Assembly (NCBI GenBank): GCA_964564105.1 | Contig: CAZLZS010000001.1 | Coordinates: forward strand, 1-64,000 | Length of the DNA stretch: 64,000 nucleotides | Direction of reading: 5' to 3' | Source: JACOZG01 sp964564105 | Lineage (GTDB): Bacteria; Patescibacteriota; Minisyncoccia; Phycocordibacterales; JACOZG01 | In this document: piece after piece, positions 22,805-30,237 of the stretch | Position numbering within the stretch: the first letter of the stretch is position 1 | How the letters are laid out: each line of letters begins with the position of its first letter | Notes under the pieces: model-generated | Databases searched by the model: none | What the model was told of the DNA's origin: nothing | Seen by the model: only the letters and a program-made list of their open reading frames with translations | Program-made: the position numbers and the translations under genes

Positions 22805-24986
22805 ATTTAAACAGATTTTAGGCGGTACGGTCATCGGGCTTATTTTGCTGATGATTTTCGGTTTGCTCTGGGCTTTTGTCGGCAACCAGGGCACAGCCGG
22901 CCTTACTTCCGGTGGCTTTGGCTGGTATCTCTTTAGTTACGCCATGGGCCTGACGATGATTGTGCTACCTTGCACTCTGCCTCTGGCCTTTGTGATTGTG
23001 CCGATGGTGTTGAAGAAAGGCGCGGCTAAGGGTTTTGGTTTGGCGCTTTCTTTTGGTCTTGGCGTGGCTATCACTTTGAGTTTATATGGTCTCGCCGCCG
23101 CCGTCATAGGTAAAACCGCAATCACTGGTTTGCAGGCGCCGCTTGAATTAGTTAAAAACTGGGTTTATTTTATCGCCGGCATTTTTGCTTATCTTTTCGC
23201 GCTAGGCGAAATCGGCCTCGTCAAATTTCGGATGCCGAGCTACACCGGCGCCGCGCCGGCTTTTATCCAGAAGCAGGGTGATTATCTGAAAGCGCTTTTA
23301 CTCGGTTTGTTTTTAGGTAATATTGGCGTTGGTTGTCCGCATCCGGCGACGCCGCTCATCCTAACCGAGATTGCCAGTTCCGGCGATCTCTTTTACGGCT
23401 GGTCGCTCTTTTTGGTCCACGCGATCGGCCGGATTATCCCACTTTTGATCCTGGCCTTCCTCGCCATCTTAGGCGTCAACGCTCTGTCCTGGCTCGTGTC
23501 TAAAAAAGATAAGTTGGAGCGGGCGACCGGCTGGGCCATGGTTTTCGTGGCTGGATTTATTCTGACTCTGGGACTTTTTACTCATGATTGGTGGGTCAAT
23601 TCCGGTCAGCATACTCTGCTGGAATCTTTGACACAGGAAGAATTTTTGACCGAACGTATTGCTAATCAGCTTGGTGTCGGAAACTCGCACGCTCACGGTT
23701 TGGAAGAGGGGATTGGTTTATTTGGCTTACCGCTAAATTGGGGCAATTGGTTTTTGGTCTTTCTGTGGGTCCTGCCGCTCTGGTGGTATTATAAAATGAA
23801 GAAAAAAGAAGTTATGGATAAAACCTTATTGCGTTGGCGTTTCTGGACCTATCTGGCGATTACTCTGTTTCTGATTTCCACTTTTGTTTTTTATCTGCCG
23901 ACGCGCTTTCTGCTTCAGGCGCAAATGCCGCATGATGAAATGATGATGGAAGACGGGATGATGATGGCGCACGATGACGACCATGGCGAGTCGGTTTACC
24001 ACGAGGAAAGCGCGGTCGCGGCTGGCTTAGCCGTTAATTTTTCCCTTGGTTCTTCTCCGCCGGCAGTTGGCCAGCCGACAGAAATGAGATTTTTCGTTAA
24101 CGATCGGCCGAGTGGCGCGCCGGTGCCGAATTATGTTTTGGAAATCGAACACGAAAAATTGATGCATGTGATCGGTGTTCGGGATGATCTGGAACAATTT
24201 TTTCATGTTCACCCCCAACCGATGACGGCACCTGGTGTTTTTACCGTCAATCACATTTTCCGCGCCCCCGGCGATTATAAAGTTTGGTCAGAGATTAAGC
24301 AGGGCGGAACCATTCACGCTTTTGGCCACGCGCCGTTTGGAGTCAGCGGCGCCGCTTCCGACATTGAAAAGCCTCAACCAAAAGATTTTTTCCGCCGAAT
24401 AATAATTGATGGCGATAATTTTTCATATGATGTTTCTTTAAATCTTAATGAACCGGTAATCGCCAGTCACGATCATGATTTATCTTTTTCGATTTTAGAA
24501 TCAGACGGTCGTTCAGCCATTCTCGACAATTATCTGGGGGCCCAAATGCATTTGGCGGTTATTAAAGATGACCGGAGTCAATTTTTGCACGTCCACCCTG
24601 AAGATGATGCTCATACTCACGCCGCGGCCCCGTTTGAATTCGTGTCCCGGGCTCTGGCCAATGGCGGCGGACACGAGAGTAGAGAAAGTACCGTCGTGGC
24701 TGGTCAAGGCAGTGTTAACTTCCACGTTAATTTTCAGACCCCAGGTCTGTACCGGGCATTTGCGCAATTTAGACCGGCCAGCATCAATTTGGCAGCAGAC
24801 GAATATCTCCTTGCCGCTTTCTGGATTGAGGTTAAAGACGCGGCTCAAATCGGCGGTGTTTCTGTTACTGAAGGATCAAGAACTCTGGCCGGGACTGGTA
24901 GCGGCGTCTGGTGGGTGCGGCTAGTCGTTAGCCTCATAACCATCGTGATTTTGAGTTTGTTGATTAAGCGATTGATCAAAGTATGA
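22791..24986 (+). CDS. CcdA/DsbD-type membrane electron carrier fused to Met/His-rich copper-binding domains
   Basis: Residues 1-390 are a multi-spanning CcdA/DsbD-like module that moves reducing power across the membrane; its two conserved cysteines are seen in PCTLPLAFV (about 60) and GVGCPHPATP (about 182). After a last helix (about 352-372) comes a Met/His-rich stretch (HDEMMMEDGMMMAHDDDHG) and two related beta-rich domains each with an HVHP motif, resembling extracellular YtkA-like domains. A C-terminal membrane helix closes the 731-residue protein. The tail suggests copper binding outside the cell. It overlaps the preceding gene and a 23-residue reading frame downstream (ATGA). Confidence 0.8.
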   Translation: MLGNKFKQILGGTVIGLILLMIFGLLWAFVGNQGTAGLTSGGFGWYLFSYAMGLTMIVLPCTLPLAFVIVPMVLKKGAAKGFGLALSFGLGVAITLSLYGLAAAVIGKTAITGLQAPLELVKNWVYFIAGIFAYLFALGEIGLVKFRMPSYTGAAPAFIQKQGDYLKALLLGLFLGNIGVGCPHPATPLILTEIASSGDLFYGWSLFLVHAIGRIIPLLILAFLAILGVNALSWLVSKKDKLERATGWAMVFVAGFILTLGLFTHDWWVNSGQHTLLESLTQEEFLTERIANQLGVGNSHAHGLEEGIGLFGLPLNWGNWFLVFLWVLPLWWYYKMKKKEVMDKTLLRWRFWTYLAITLFLISTFVFYLPTRFLLQAQMPHDEMMMEDGMMMAHDDDHGESVYHEESAVAAGLAVNFSLGSSPPAVGQPTEMRFFVNDRPSGAPVPNYVLEIEHEKLMHVIGVRDDLEQFFHVHPQPMTAPGVFTVNHIFRAPGDYKVWSEIKQGGTIHAFGHAPFGVSGAASDIEKPQPKDFFRRIIIDGDNFSYDVSLNLNEPVIASHDHDLSFSILESDGRSAILDNYLGAQMHLAVIKDDRSQFLHVHPEDDAHTHAAAPFEFVSRALANGGGHESRESTVVAGQGSVNFHVNFQTPGLYRAFAQFRPASINLAADEYLLAAFWIEVKDAAQIGGVSVTEGSRTLAGTGSGVWWVRLVVSLITIVILSLLIKRLIKV

Positions 24987-25054
24987 ATCTCGTTAGAAAG
25001 TCTGTAGTCGGTTTATGGTGGGGTATTATTAAATATGTTAATTTTCTAACGTGA
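24983..25054 (+). CDS. Possible 23-residue membrane peptide
   Basis: An open frame MNLVRKSVVGLWWGIIKYVN plus three residues overlaps the stop of the CcdA-like gene (ATGA, 24983-24986) and its own TGA overlaps the ATG of the cupredoxin gene (25052-25056). It has a positively charged start and one hydrophobic helix. A 9-bp inverted repeat (24991-24999 and 25043-25051) lies within it. It may be a coupling peptide, or simply structured RNA. Confidence 0.4.
   Translation: MNLVRKSVVGLWWGIIKYVNFLT
24991..25051 (+). repeat. 9-bp inverted repeat upstream of the cupredoxin gene
   Basis: CGTTAGAAA (24991-24999) and TTTCTAACG (25043-25051) are perfectly complementary around 43 nt. The right arm ends 3 nt before the cupredoxin ATG and could hide it in the mRNA unless the upstream frame is translated. 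Confidence 0.6.
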
Positions 25055-25488
25055 TGAATAAGTATGTAATTTTAATTATTTTAGCGGCAGTGATTGTTGG
25101 CGGCGGCATTGTTTATCGCAGTTTTATTCAAGATGAATCAGCGAAGGGGATTGATACCGGGCGCGTCCGCGAGATAACGGTCATTGCTAAAAAGAACGAG
25201 TGGCGTTTCGTGCCCGAGGAATTCGAAGTCAATCAGGGCGATACCATCAAGATGACGGCGATCAATGAGGATGATTATGATCACGGCATTGCCATTGAAG
25301 CCGCCGGCGTGTCGCAGAAAATGCCGGCCAATTCCACCGTCACCTTCACTTTCAAAGTGACTAAAGCCGGGGATTATCCATTTTACTGCTCGGTGCCCTG
25401 CGGCGAGGGCGAGGTGAACGGCGTTCACCGTGGTCATGAAGATATGATCGGCGTCATCCATGCGCGGAGTGTGGTTCAGACGCAATAG
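25054..25488 (+). CDS. Membrane-anchored cupredoxin with a CuA-like site
   Basis: Extracytoplasmic copper protein. An N-terminal anchor (residues 4-21) precedes a cupredoxin fold. Candidate copper ligands are H77, C112, C116 and the pair H128/M131; the C-x3-C pattern is that of the CuA site in cytochrome oxidase subunit II and nitrous-oxide reductase, but 11 residues instead of 3 separate the second Cys from the His-x2-Met. Length 144. The ATG at 25054 overlaps the upstream stop; a GTG sits one codon earlier. No oxidase subunits are nearby, so the role is more likely copper transfer than respiration. Confidence 0.82.
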   Translation: MNKYVILIILAAVIVGGGIVYRSFIQDESAKGIDTGRVREITVIAKKNEWRFVPEEFEVNQGDTIKMTAINEDDYDHGIAIEAAGVSQKMPANSTVTFTFKVTKAGDYPFYCSVPCGEGEVNGVHRGHEDMIGVIHARSVVQTQ

Positions 25489-25499
25489 TTTATCATCAC

Positions 25500-25527
25500 T
25501 TGATTTTATATCGAGTTGGTCTATAAT
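25500..25527 (+). promoter_or_regulatory. Toxin-antitoxin promoter (TTGATT -16 nt- TATAAT)
   Basis: TTGATT (25500-25505) and TATAAT (25522-25527). An ATG at 25526 overlaps the -10, so the next in-frame ATG at 25538 is the likely start. Confidence 0.75.
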
Positions 25528-25537
25528 GAAAAACATT

Positions 25538-25762
25538 ATGACTACTGGTACTCTTGTCAGAAAATTGAATAAAGAAGTCAGCGAATTGAAAAGCGATGTT
25601 CGAGAGATGAAGCGTTTTATTTTTGCGCCTCTGAAAGATCCCGAAGGGAAGTATAAAAAATCTTTCATCAAGAAAGTCCTTGCCCGAACTCAAGGCGCCG
25701 GACCATTTTATAGATTCTCAAACAAAGAGTCTTTTTTGACTCATGTCCGACTACAGAAATGA
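25538..25762 (+). CDS. Probable antitoxin of a RelE/YafQ-type pair
   Basis: A 74-residue charged protein with a long N-terminal coiled coil (LVRKLNKEVSELKSDVREMK) and a basic C-terminus. I do not recognise a named family, but its position directly before and overlapping (20 nt) a RelE-like toxin, and its size, fit an antitoxin whose tail wraps the toxin. The start at 25538 follows the promoter by 10 nt. No DNA-binding motif is obvious. Confidence 0.65.
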   Translation: MTTGTLVRKLNKEVSELKSDVREMKRFIFAPLKDPEGKYKKSFIKKVLARTQGAGPFYRFSNKESFLTHVRLQK

Positions 25763-26036
25763 AGTTTTTCATGATCAGGATTTTCTTCGTGACGTTCGAC
25801 GACTCCCGATAGAAACGCAACGGAAATTATCTGGATTAATTGAGCTTCTAGAAGAAGATGCTTTTGATCCTCGTTTGCACACTAAACCCTTGAGTGTTCC
25901 GTTGCAAGGAATTTTCACCTTTCGGATTACCAGAGACTATCGTGTCGCGCTTAAGTTTCGTGGCGCTCATTTGATCCAACTTTTGTTAGCCGATAAACGT
26001 GACAAAATTTACGAACGGCTTAAGAGAAGGCAATAA
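25743..26036 (+). CDS. RelE/YafQ-like mRNA interferase toxin
   Basis: A 97-residue basic protein of the RelE/ParE fold. The recognisable parts are the N-terminal helix pair (FLRDVRRLPIETQRKLSGLI), the LHTKPLSVPLQGIFTFRITRDYR strand region with the Arg/Tyr pair, and the C-terminal DKRDKIYERLKRR. RelE-type toxins cut mRNA on the ribosome. It overlaps the antitoxin gene by 20 nt, so both are made from one message. Confidence 0.82.
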   Translation: MSDYRNEVFHDQDFLRDVRRLPIETQRKLSGLIELLEEDAFDPRLHTKPLSVPLQGIFTFRITRDYRVALKFRGAHLIQLLLADKRDKIYERLKRRQ

Positions 26037-26063
26037 AAAAACCGGAGCGCCCTGCGCTCCGGT
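26033..26063 (-). terminator. Rho-independent terminator (minus strand)
   Basis: A perfect 10-bp stem (26041-26050 with 26054-26063, 3-nt loop) followed on the minus strand by TTTTTTATT. It ends the small gene at 26083-26268; the plus strand lacks a T-run but the hairpin may slow the toxin transcript as well. Confidence 0.88.
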
Positions 26064-26082
26064 GGTTCGGACGAACCGCCGG

Positions 26083-26268
26083 TCATTTTTGAGCCGGTTT
26101 CTTTTTCTGCCGCGTGTTTGCCTTTATCACTTCCACCTGCAGTTTATGACCAGCGTCGCTTAGCTCTTTAGCATAGCTGGTCACAAACTGGCGGTAGCGA
26201 CGAATCGAGTGTTCATCGTAAAGCTCAGTAACAGGTTGACCATCCAGAAGAACCGAGTGCTCAGACAT
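26083..26268 (-). CDS. Small basic hypothetical protein
   Basis: A 61-residue protein starting MSEHSVLLDGQ and ending in a Lys/Gln-rich tail (RQKKKPAQK). No family is recognised. It has one of the rare strong Shine-Dalgarno sequences (GGAGG, 7 nt before the ATG at 26268); another ATG one codon upstream is too close. It has its own terminator. The longer frame to 26355 is unlikely because it would place the ribosome site inside the gene. Confidence 0.65.
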   Translation of the reverse strand: MSEHSVLLDGQPVTELYDEHSIRRYRQFVTSYAKELSDAGHKLQVEVIKANTRQKKKPAQK

Positions 26269-26446
26269 CATGTTGCCTCCTTTTGTTCCAGTTTTCTGTT
26301 CAAATTTGCCCAACCTCTCCAAATTTAATGTAACGCAAGCAAAATTTGGCGTCAATAAGAGGTTTGGTGATAACCCTGAAGATTGGCAGTAGATAATGGT
26401 AAACTAAAGGTTGCCCTTGGTAAATTGAAGATGTGGTGTAATTTAT

Positions 26447-26467
26447 GTTCAACACCGAGTGTTGAAC
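26447..26467. promoter_or_regulatory. Candidate HicAB operator
   Basis: A perfect 9-bp inverted repeat, GTTCAACAC / GTGTTGAAC, with a 3-nt centre. Half-site TGTTGAA recurs at 26479-26485, overlapping the -35. It lies just upstream of the hicB promoter, the expected place for the antitoxin-toxin complex to bind. Confidence 0.7.
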
Positions 26468-26479
26468 AGTTGAATAGTG

Positions 26480-26507
26480 TTGAATATATCTCAAGGTGGG
26501 ATATAAT
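26480..26507 (+). promoter_or_regulatory. hicBA promoter (TTGAAT -16 nt- TATAAT)
   Basis: TTGAAT (26480-26485) and TATAAT (26502-26507); the hicB ATG is 6 nt downstream of the -10, so the message should be leaderless. Confidence 0.75.
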
Positions 26508-26513
26508 AGTGGC

Positions 26514-26729
26514 ATGGCAAACTTAACGGCAGTGTACAAAAAAAGCGGCCGATGGTATCTGGGTTGGATTGAAGAAATATCTGGCGTTAACACTCAGGGG
26601 AAAACCATCAAAGAGGTCAAGGAAAATCTCAAGGAGGCTCTTAATCTGATTGTTGAAATCAACCGTCTTGTCTCGCGTCAAGAAAGTCGAGGGCAGGTTA
26701 GGCGGGAAGCGATGGCTTTGCCGTCTTGA
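26514..26729 (+). CDS. hicB: HicB-like antitoxin
   Basis: A 71-residue HicB-type antitoxin: degenerate RNase-H-like fold with YKKSGRWYLGWIEEISGVNTQ and the helix KTIKEVKENLKEALNLIVE, typical of the family (LPG-type motif replaced by EISGVNTQG). It should bind and neutralise the toxin encoded next and repress the operon. There is no C-terminal DNA-binding domain, so repression may need another part of the complex. Overlaps hicA by one nucleotide. Confidence 0.85.
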   Translation: MANLTAVYKKSGRWYLGWIEEISGVNTQGKTIKEVKENLKEALNLIVEINRLVSRQESRGQVRREAMALPS

Positions 26730-26917
26730 TGCGCCGACGATTACTTATCCGACATCTTGTTCGGAATGGCTGCGTCTTTGTTCGTGAGGGTTCCAAACAT
26801 AGTGTTTTCTGGAATCCGTTAACCCGGCGCAGTTCTACCGTGCCGAGGCATAACGAAGTTGACCGACATCTGGTAATAAAAATCTGCCGCGACTTGGGTA
26901 TTCCCGACCCGCGGTGA
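26729..26917 (+). CDS. hicA: HicA-like mRNA interferase toxin
   Basis: A 62-residue toxin with the double-stranded-RNA-binding-like HicA fold. The catalytic histidine is H24 in GSKHSVF; the C-terminal PRHNEVDRHLVIKICRDLG matches the family. It cuts mRNA. The ATG at 26729 overlaps the hicB stop (TGATG); the TTG three bases upstream is not needed. Confidence 0.88.
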   Translation: MRRRLLIRHLVRNGCVFVREGSKHSVFWNPLTRRSSTVPRHNEVDRHLVIKICRDLGIPDPR

Positions 26918-26938
26918 AAACAACGGTTTAGATCGTCC

Positions 26939-27139
26939 TTATTTTTCCATCTTTCGCGCCAGTTTGCTTCCGGCGGTGGCGAGGATCAGGGCTAAGATAA
27001 CCGCTAGCCAACTCACCCACAACGGGATGACGAAACTGCCGATTTGAGCCTCGTAACCCTTAATGATCCGTACCAGGTGCAGAATGCCGATCAGAGTGAA
27101 AATCATCGACGTAATCACGAAATATTTTCGCGGTTTCAT
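26939..27139 (-). CDS. Small membrane protein
   Basis: A 66-residue protein with two hydrophobic helices (about residues 6-26 and 38-57) and a basic C-terminus (KLARKMEK). No function can be assigned. The ATG at 27139 is preferred over a TTG at 27145; a minus-strand TATAGT (27156-27151) lies 11 nt upstream. It is divergent from the copper ATPase gene. Confidence 0.6.
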   Translation of the reverse strand: MKPRKYFVITSMIFTLIGILHLVRIIKGYEAQIGSFVIPLWVSWLAVILALILATAGSKLARKMEK

Positions 27140-27233
27140 ATTCAATACATACTATAACACCATTAACGCGATGTTGTGTCGTGGTCGCAATAGTTCAATT
27201 GGGGATAACTGCGCGCGGGCGAGGTATTTGGTT

Positions 27234-27242
27234 TGCTATAAT
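27234..27242 (+). promoter_or_regulatory. copA extended -10 promoter (TGCTATAAT)
   Basis: TGC directly before TATAAT (27237-27242), 11 nt upstream of the copA ATG. No -35 is obvious, as expected for an extended -10 promoter. No operator repeat for a copper repressor is visible. Confidence 0.65.
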
Positions 27243-27253
27243 TACAAAATCCA

Positions 27254-29572
27254 ATGACCAAACTCGTTTTGAAAGTCAAAGGCATGCATTGCGCCTCGTG
27301 CGCGGTGTTGATTGATAAGTTAATCGGTAAGCAAGACGGCGTCGCTAAGATCAACACCAGTTACGGCGCGGAGAAAGTGACGTTGGAATTTGATGAAGCG
27401 AAAATCCCCCTGGCCAAAATTGACGAATTAATCAATCAGCTTGGTTACGATTTGATCCGGCCGGACGAGTCGGGAAGCACGGTTGAAGAAGAGGAACTGA
27501 AAGAAGCCAAGCAAATCAAAGAAGCCGGTCGGCGCGTTTTGATTGCTTTTACCATTTCCGCACCGGTGATTGTCTATTATATGTTGATCCACATGTTTAA
27601 TCTCAAACATGTGCACGAGCTCTGGGGTCTTGATCTCAATTATGTTTATTGGGTACTCGCCACGCCGGTGCAATTCGTGATCGCTTGGCCGTTTTACCGC
27701 AACGCTTACACGGCGCTCCGCGTCGGCGCGGCCAATATGGATGTTTTGGTCACGCTTGGCACCTCGGCGGCCTATTTTTATTCAGCGATCGGCTTTCTCT
27801 TTTTCAACATTGACCACCCGTTTTGGGAATCGTCGGCGGCTCTGCTCTCGTTTATCTTGCTTGGCCGCTACATTGAAGCTCGAGCCAAAGGCAAAGCCAG
27901 CTCGGCGATTAAGGAGTTATTGAAATTGGAAGCGAAAGAAGCTCATCTAATGCGCGACGGTGAAGAAATCACCGTACCGCTTAATGAAATAAAAGTCGGC
28001 GACATTGTCGTGGTTCGACCCGGCGAGAAAATTCCGGTGGACGGCGTGATCATGGAAGGCAAAACTCATATTGACGAAAAGGTGATCACTGGCGAATCCT
28101 TCCCGGTCGGCAAAAGCGTCAACGACGAAGTGATTGGCGCGACTGTCAATCAAGATGGCCTAATCAAATTCCGCACTACGAAAGTCGGTAAAGACACTTT
28201 GCTTTATCAGATCGTCAAAATGGTGGAAGAAGCTCAGGCCTCGAAAGCGCCGATCCAGGATTTGGTGGATAAAATCAGCGAGTACTTTGTGCCCGCCGTG
28301 GTGGTACTTTCGGTGATTGTTTTCGTCGGCTGGGTCTTTTTTGCCGGTTTGCCGTTTCGCGCCGGTTTGATGAAAATGATCGCCGTGCTCGTAATTTCCT
28401 GTCCCTGTGCTATGGGACTGGCGACGCCAACGGCGCTGGTGGTCGGCATCGGCCGGGCGACCAAATTTGGCATTATTTTGAAAGGCGGCGAGGCGTTGGA
28501 AAAAGCCTATCGGGTGAACACGATCGCTTTTGATAAAACCGGCACTCTGACGATCGGCGAGCCCAGGGTGACGGACATTGTAACGACGTTTGGCATGGAT
28601 CGCCGTGAGCTTTTGCGTCTGGCCGCGGCGGTGGAAATCGGTTCTGAACACCCGCTCGCCCGGGCCGTCATCGCTAAGGGGAAAGAAGAGCTCGGCCAAC
28701 TACCGGCGGTCAGTGATTTCCGTTCACTCCAGGGTATGGGAATTGAGGGAATCGTGGAAGGGAAGAAACTGGTTATCGGCAATACCACTTTGCTCGTTAA
28801 TTTAAATCTAAACGGTAGTGAACTTGGCGATGCCTTCGAACGTTTACAGGCCGAGGCCAAAACCGTGGTTTATGTGTTTATTGACGGTAAGCTAGCTGGC
28901 TTGCTAGCGATGGCTGATACTTTGAAAGAGAGCGCTGCCGAAGCCATCGCCGCGCTTAAAAAAATTGGCAAAGAAATTATTATGATTACCGGCGATAATC
29001 CCAAGACTGCCGCCGCGATCGGCAAGCAGGTCGGAATTGATCGGGTGATGGCGCAAGTTTTGCCGCAAGATAAAGAAAAGGTGATTGCCGGTTTGCAGGC
29101 CGAAGGCAAGGTCGTGGCCATGGTTGGCGACGGCATCAATGATTCACCGGCTCTGGCCAAAGCCGATCTCGGCATCGCCATCGGCTCGGGCACGGATGTG
29201 GCGATTGAAACCGGTGAGGTGATTCTCGTTAAAGACGATCTGCGCGATGTGGTGACGGCAATCCAACTTTCTGGCAAAACTATCAAAAAAGTCTGGCAGA
29301 ATCTCTTTTGGGCCTTTATTTACAATTTGGTGGCGATTCCGATTGCCGGCGGCGTGCACCTTTTGTTTACTCAATCATCGCTCGGGGTGGCGGCGCCGTG
29401 GGTGGCCAAGTTTGCTGATTCGGCCAGTCGGTGGGGCCGGGTGTTTTATAATTTTTCCCAAGCCACGCTCCGGCCCGAAATCGCCGGCTTTGCCATGGCC
29501 TTCTCCTCGGTGTCCGTAGTGTTTAATTCTTTACTGCTAAAACTTTATACCCCAGCGATTGAGAAAAAATAA
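27254..29572 (+). CDS. copA: Copper-translocating P-type ATPase
   Basis: Membrane pump for monovalent copper, probably export. One N-terminal metal-binding domain (GMHC13-A-S-C16), eight membrane helices, the transmembrane metal site C383-P-C385, phosphorylation site D427-KTGTLT, the HP motif SEHPLA and the hinge MVGDGINDSPALAKADLG are all present. Length 772 is typical of CopA. Just before the last helix pair there is an insertion of about 35 residues (HLLFTQSSLGVAAPWVAKFA onward) that is not usual. It is followed by a decayed copZ start and then, 660 bp on, a full copZ. Confidence 0.95.
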   Translation: MTKLVLKVKGMHCASCAVLIDKLIGKQDGVAKINTSYGAEKVTLEFDEAKIPLAKIDELINQLGYDLIRPDESGSTVEEEELKEAKQIKEAGRRVLIAFTISAPVIVYYMLIHMFNLKHVHELWGLDLNYVYWVLATPVQFVIAWPFYRNAYTALRVGAANMDVLVTLGTSAAYFYSAIGFLFFNIDHPFWESSAALLSFILLGRYIEARAKGKASSAIKELLKLEAKEAHLMRDGEEITVPLNEIKVGDIVVVRPGEKIPVDGVIMEGKTHIDEKVITGESFPVGKSVNDEVIGATVNQDGLIKFRTTKVGKDTLLYQIVKMVEEAQASKAPIQDLVDKISEYFVPAVVVLSVIVFVGWVFFAGLPFRAGLMKMIAVLVISCPCAMGLATPTALVVGIGRATKFGIILKGGEALEKAYRVNTIAFDKTGTLTIGEPRVTDIVTTFGMDRRELLRLAAAVEIGSEHPLARAVIAKGKEELGQLPAVSDFRSLQGMGIEGIVEGKKLVIGNTTLLVNLNLNGSELGDAFERLQAEAKTVVYVFIDGKLAGLLAMADTLKESAAEAIAALKKIGKEIIMITGDNPKTAAAIGKQVGIDRVMAQVLPQDKEKVIAGLQAEGKVVAMVGDGINDSPALAKADLGIAIGSGTDVAIETGEVILVKDDLRDVVTAIQLSGKTIKKVWQNLFWAFIYNLVAIPIAGGVHLLFTQSSLGVAAPWVAKFADSASRWGRVFYNFSQATLRPEIAGFAMAFSSVSVVFNSLLLKLYTPAIEKK

Positions 29573-29574
29573 TT

Positions 29575-29631
29575 ATGCAAAAATTGGAAATGCAAATTGA
29601 GGGGATGCACTGCGGGGCGTGTCTGTGCTAG
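29575..29631 (+). pseudogene. Truncated copZ start (heavy-metal-associated domain remnant)
   Basis: A frame of 18 codons, MQKLEMQIEGMHCGACLC then stop, starts 3 nt after copA. It matches the beginning of the intact copZ at 30238 over about 45 nt (LEM.IEGMHCGAC) and then breaks off into the promoter of the next gene. It looks like the left-hand copy left by a duplication or insertion event. Confidence 0.8.
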
Positions 29632-29634
29632 TAT
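29626..29634 (+). promoter_or_regulatory. Extended -10 promoter (TGCTAGTAT)
   Basis: TGC followed by TAGTAT (29629-29634), 6 nt before the ATG at 29641. It overlaps the stop of the copZ remnant. Confidence 0.55.
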
Positions 29635-29640
29635 TAAAAC

Positions 29641-29838
29641 ATGGCAAAAGATTGGACTAAAATATACGAAAAATACAAGGGTTTGTGGGTGGCTTTGGCA
29701 GAGGATGAAGAAACTGTTCTGGCGGCTGGAAAAACACTAAAACAGGCCTTGGAAGAAGCGCGTCAAAAGGGTCACAGGCATCCCATCATGACTCGGATGC
29801 CTGAAAAATTAGTGGCTTATGTTGGTTGGGTGATATGA
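29641..29838 (+). CDS. DUF5678-like small protein
   Basis: A 65-residue protein (WTKIYEKYKGLWVALAEDEE, then AAGKTLKQALEEARQKGHRHP) of the type often found directly upstream of a small aspartyl-protease-like gene in Patescibacteria and archaea. The pattern of a short beta hairpin followed by KTLKEAL-helix is shared with antitoxin-like HicB-type proteins. Its stop overlaps the next start (ATGA 29835-29838), so the pair is made together. Function unknown. Confidence 0.7.
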   Translation: MAKDWTKIYEKYKGLWVALAEDEETVLAAGKTLKQALEEARQKGHRHPIMTRMPEKLVAYVGWVI

Positions 29839-30233
29839 AATTCAGATATGCGCGTTATGGTCGCATACTGCGCCCGGTTATTCCAATTAGAATTACTTCC
29901 GGCAAAGAAGCGGTTGATTATCAGGTACTGGTCGATTCTGGCGCCGACCTTTGTTTATTTAGTGAAGAGGTTGGGCAGGCCATTAGCTTAGATGTAAGGT
30001 CTGGAAAGCAATACGAGGTTTTCGGTGTCGGTGGCAAATTTTCTGTCTACTATTTGCATAAAGTAAAAATTGAGGTTGGCGGCTGGAATTATGAGATTGA
30101 AGCTGGATTTATGCCAGAAGTAGCAGGTCGGGTGATGTCTTACGGCATAGTCGGTCAGCGGGGATTTTTTGATAATTTTGTAGTCAAGTTCGATTTGCTA
30201 AAAGAAGAAATCGAATTAAAATTAAGAAAATAA
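29835..30233 (+). CDS. Retropepsin-like aspartic protease domain protein
   Basis: A 132-residue protein with the retropepsin-type active-site motif VDSGADLCLF (about residues 33-42; Asp in D-S-G) and a second loop GIVGQRGFFDNF resembling the family's ILGrdGFL. Such single-domain proteins act as dimers. No signal peptide is present, so it is cytoplasmic. It is coupled to the DUF5678-like gene by a 4-nt overlap, and the pair sits between the copZ remnant and intact copZ. The substrate is unknown. Confidence 0.75.
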   Translation: MKFRYARYGRILRPVIPIRITSGKEAVDYQVLVDSGADLCLFSEEVGQAISLDVRSGKQYEVFGVGGKFSVYYLHKVKIEVGGWNYEIEAGFMPEVAGRVMSYGIVGQRGFFDNFVVKFDLLKEEIELKLRK

Positions 30234-30237
30234 TTTT

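Noticed and set aside
28888..28915. GCTAGC repeats within copA
   Set aside because: Two short self-complementary hexamers 6 nt apart; likely by chance, unlike the long arms in murB and fmt.
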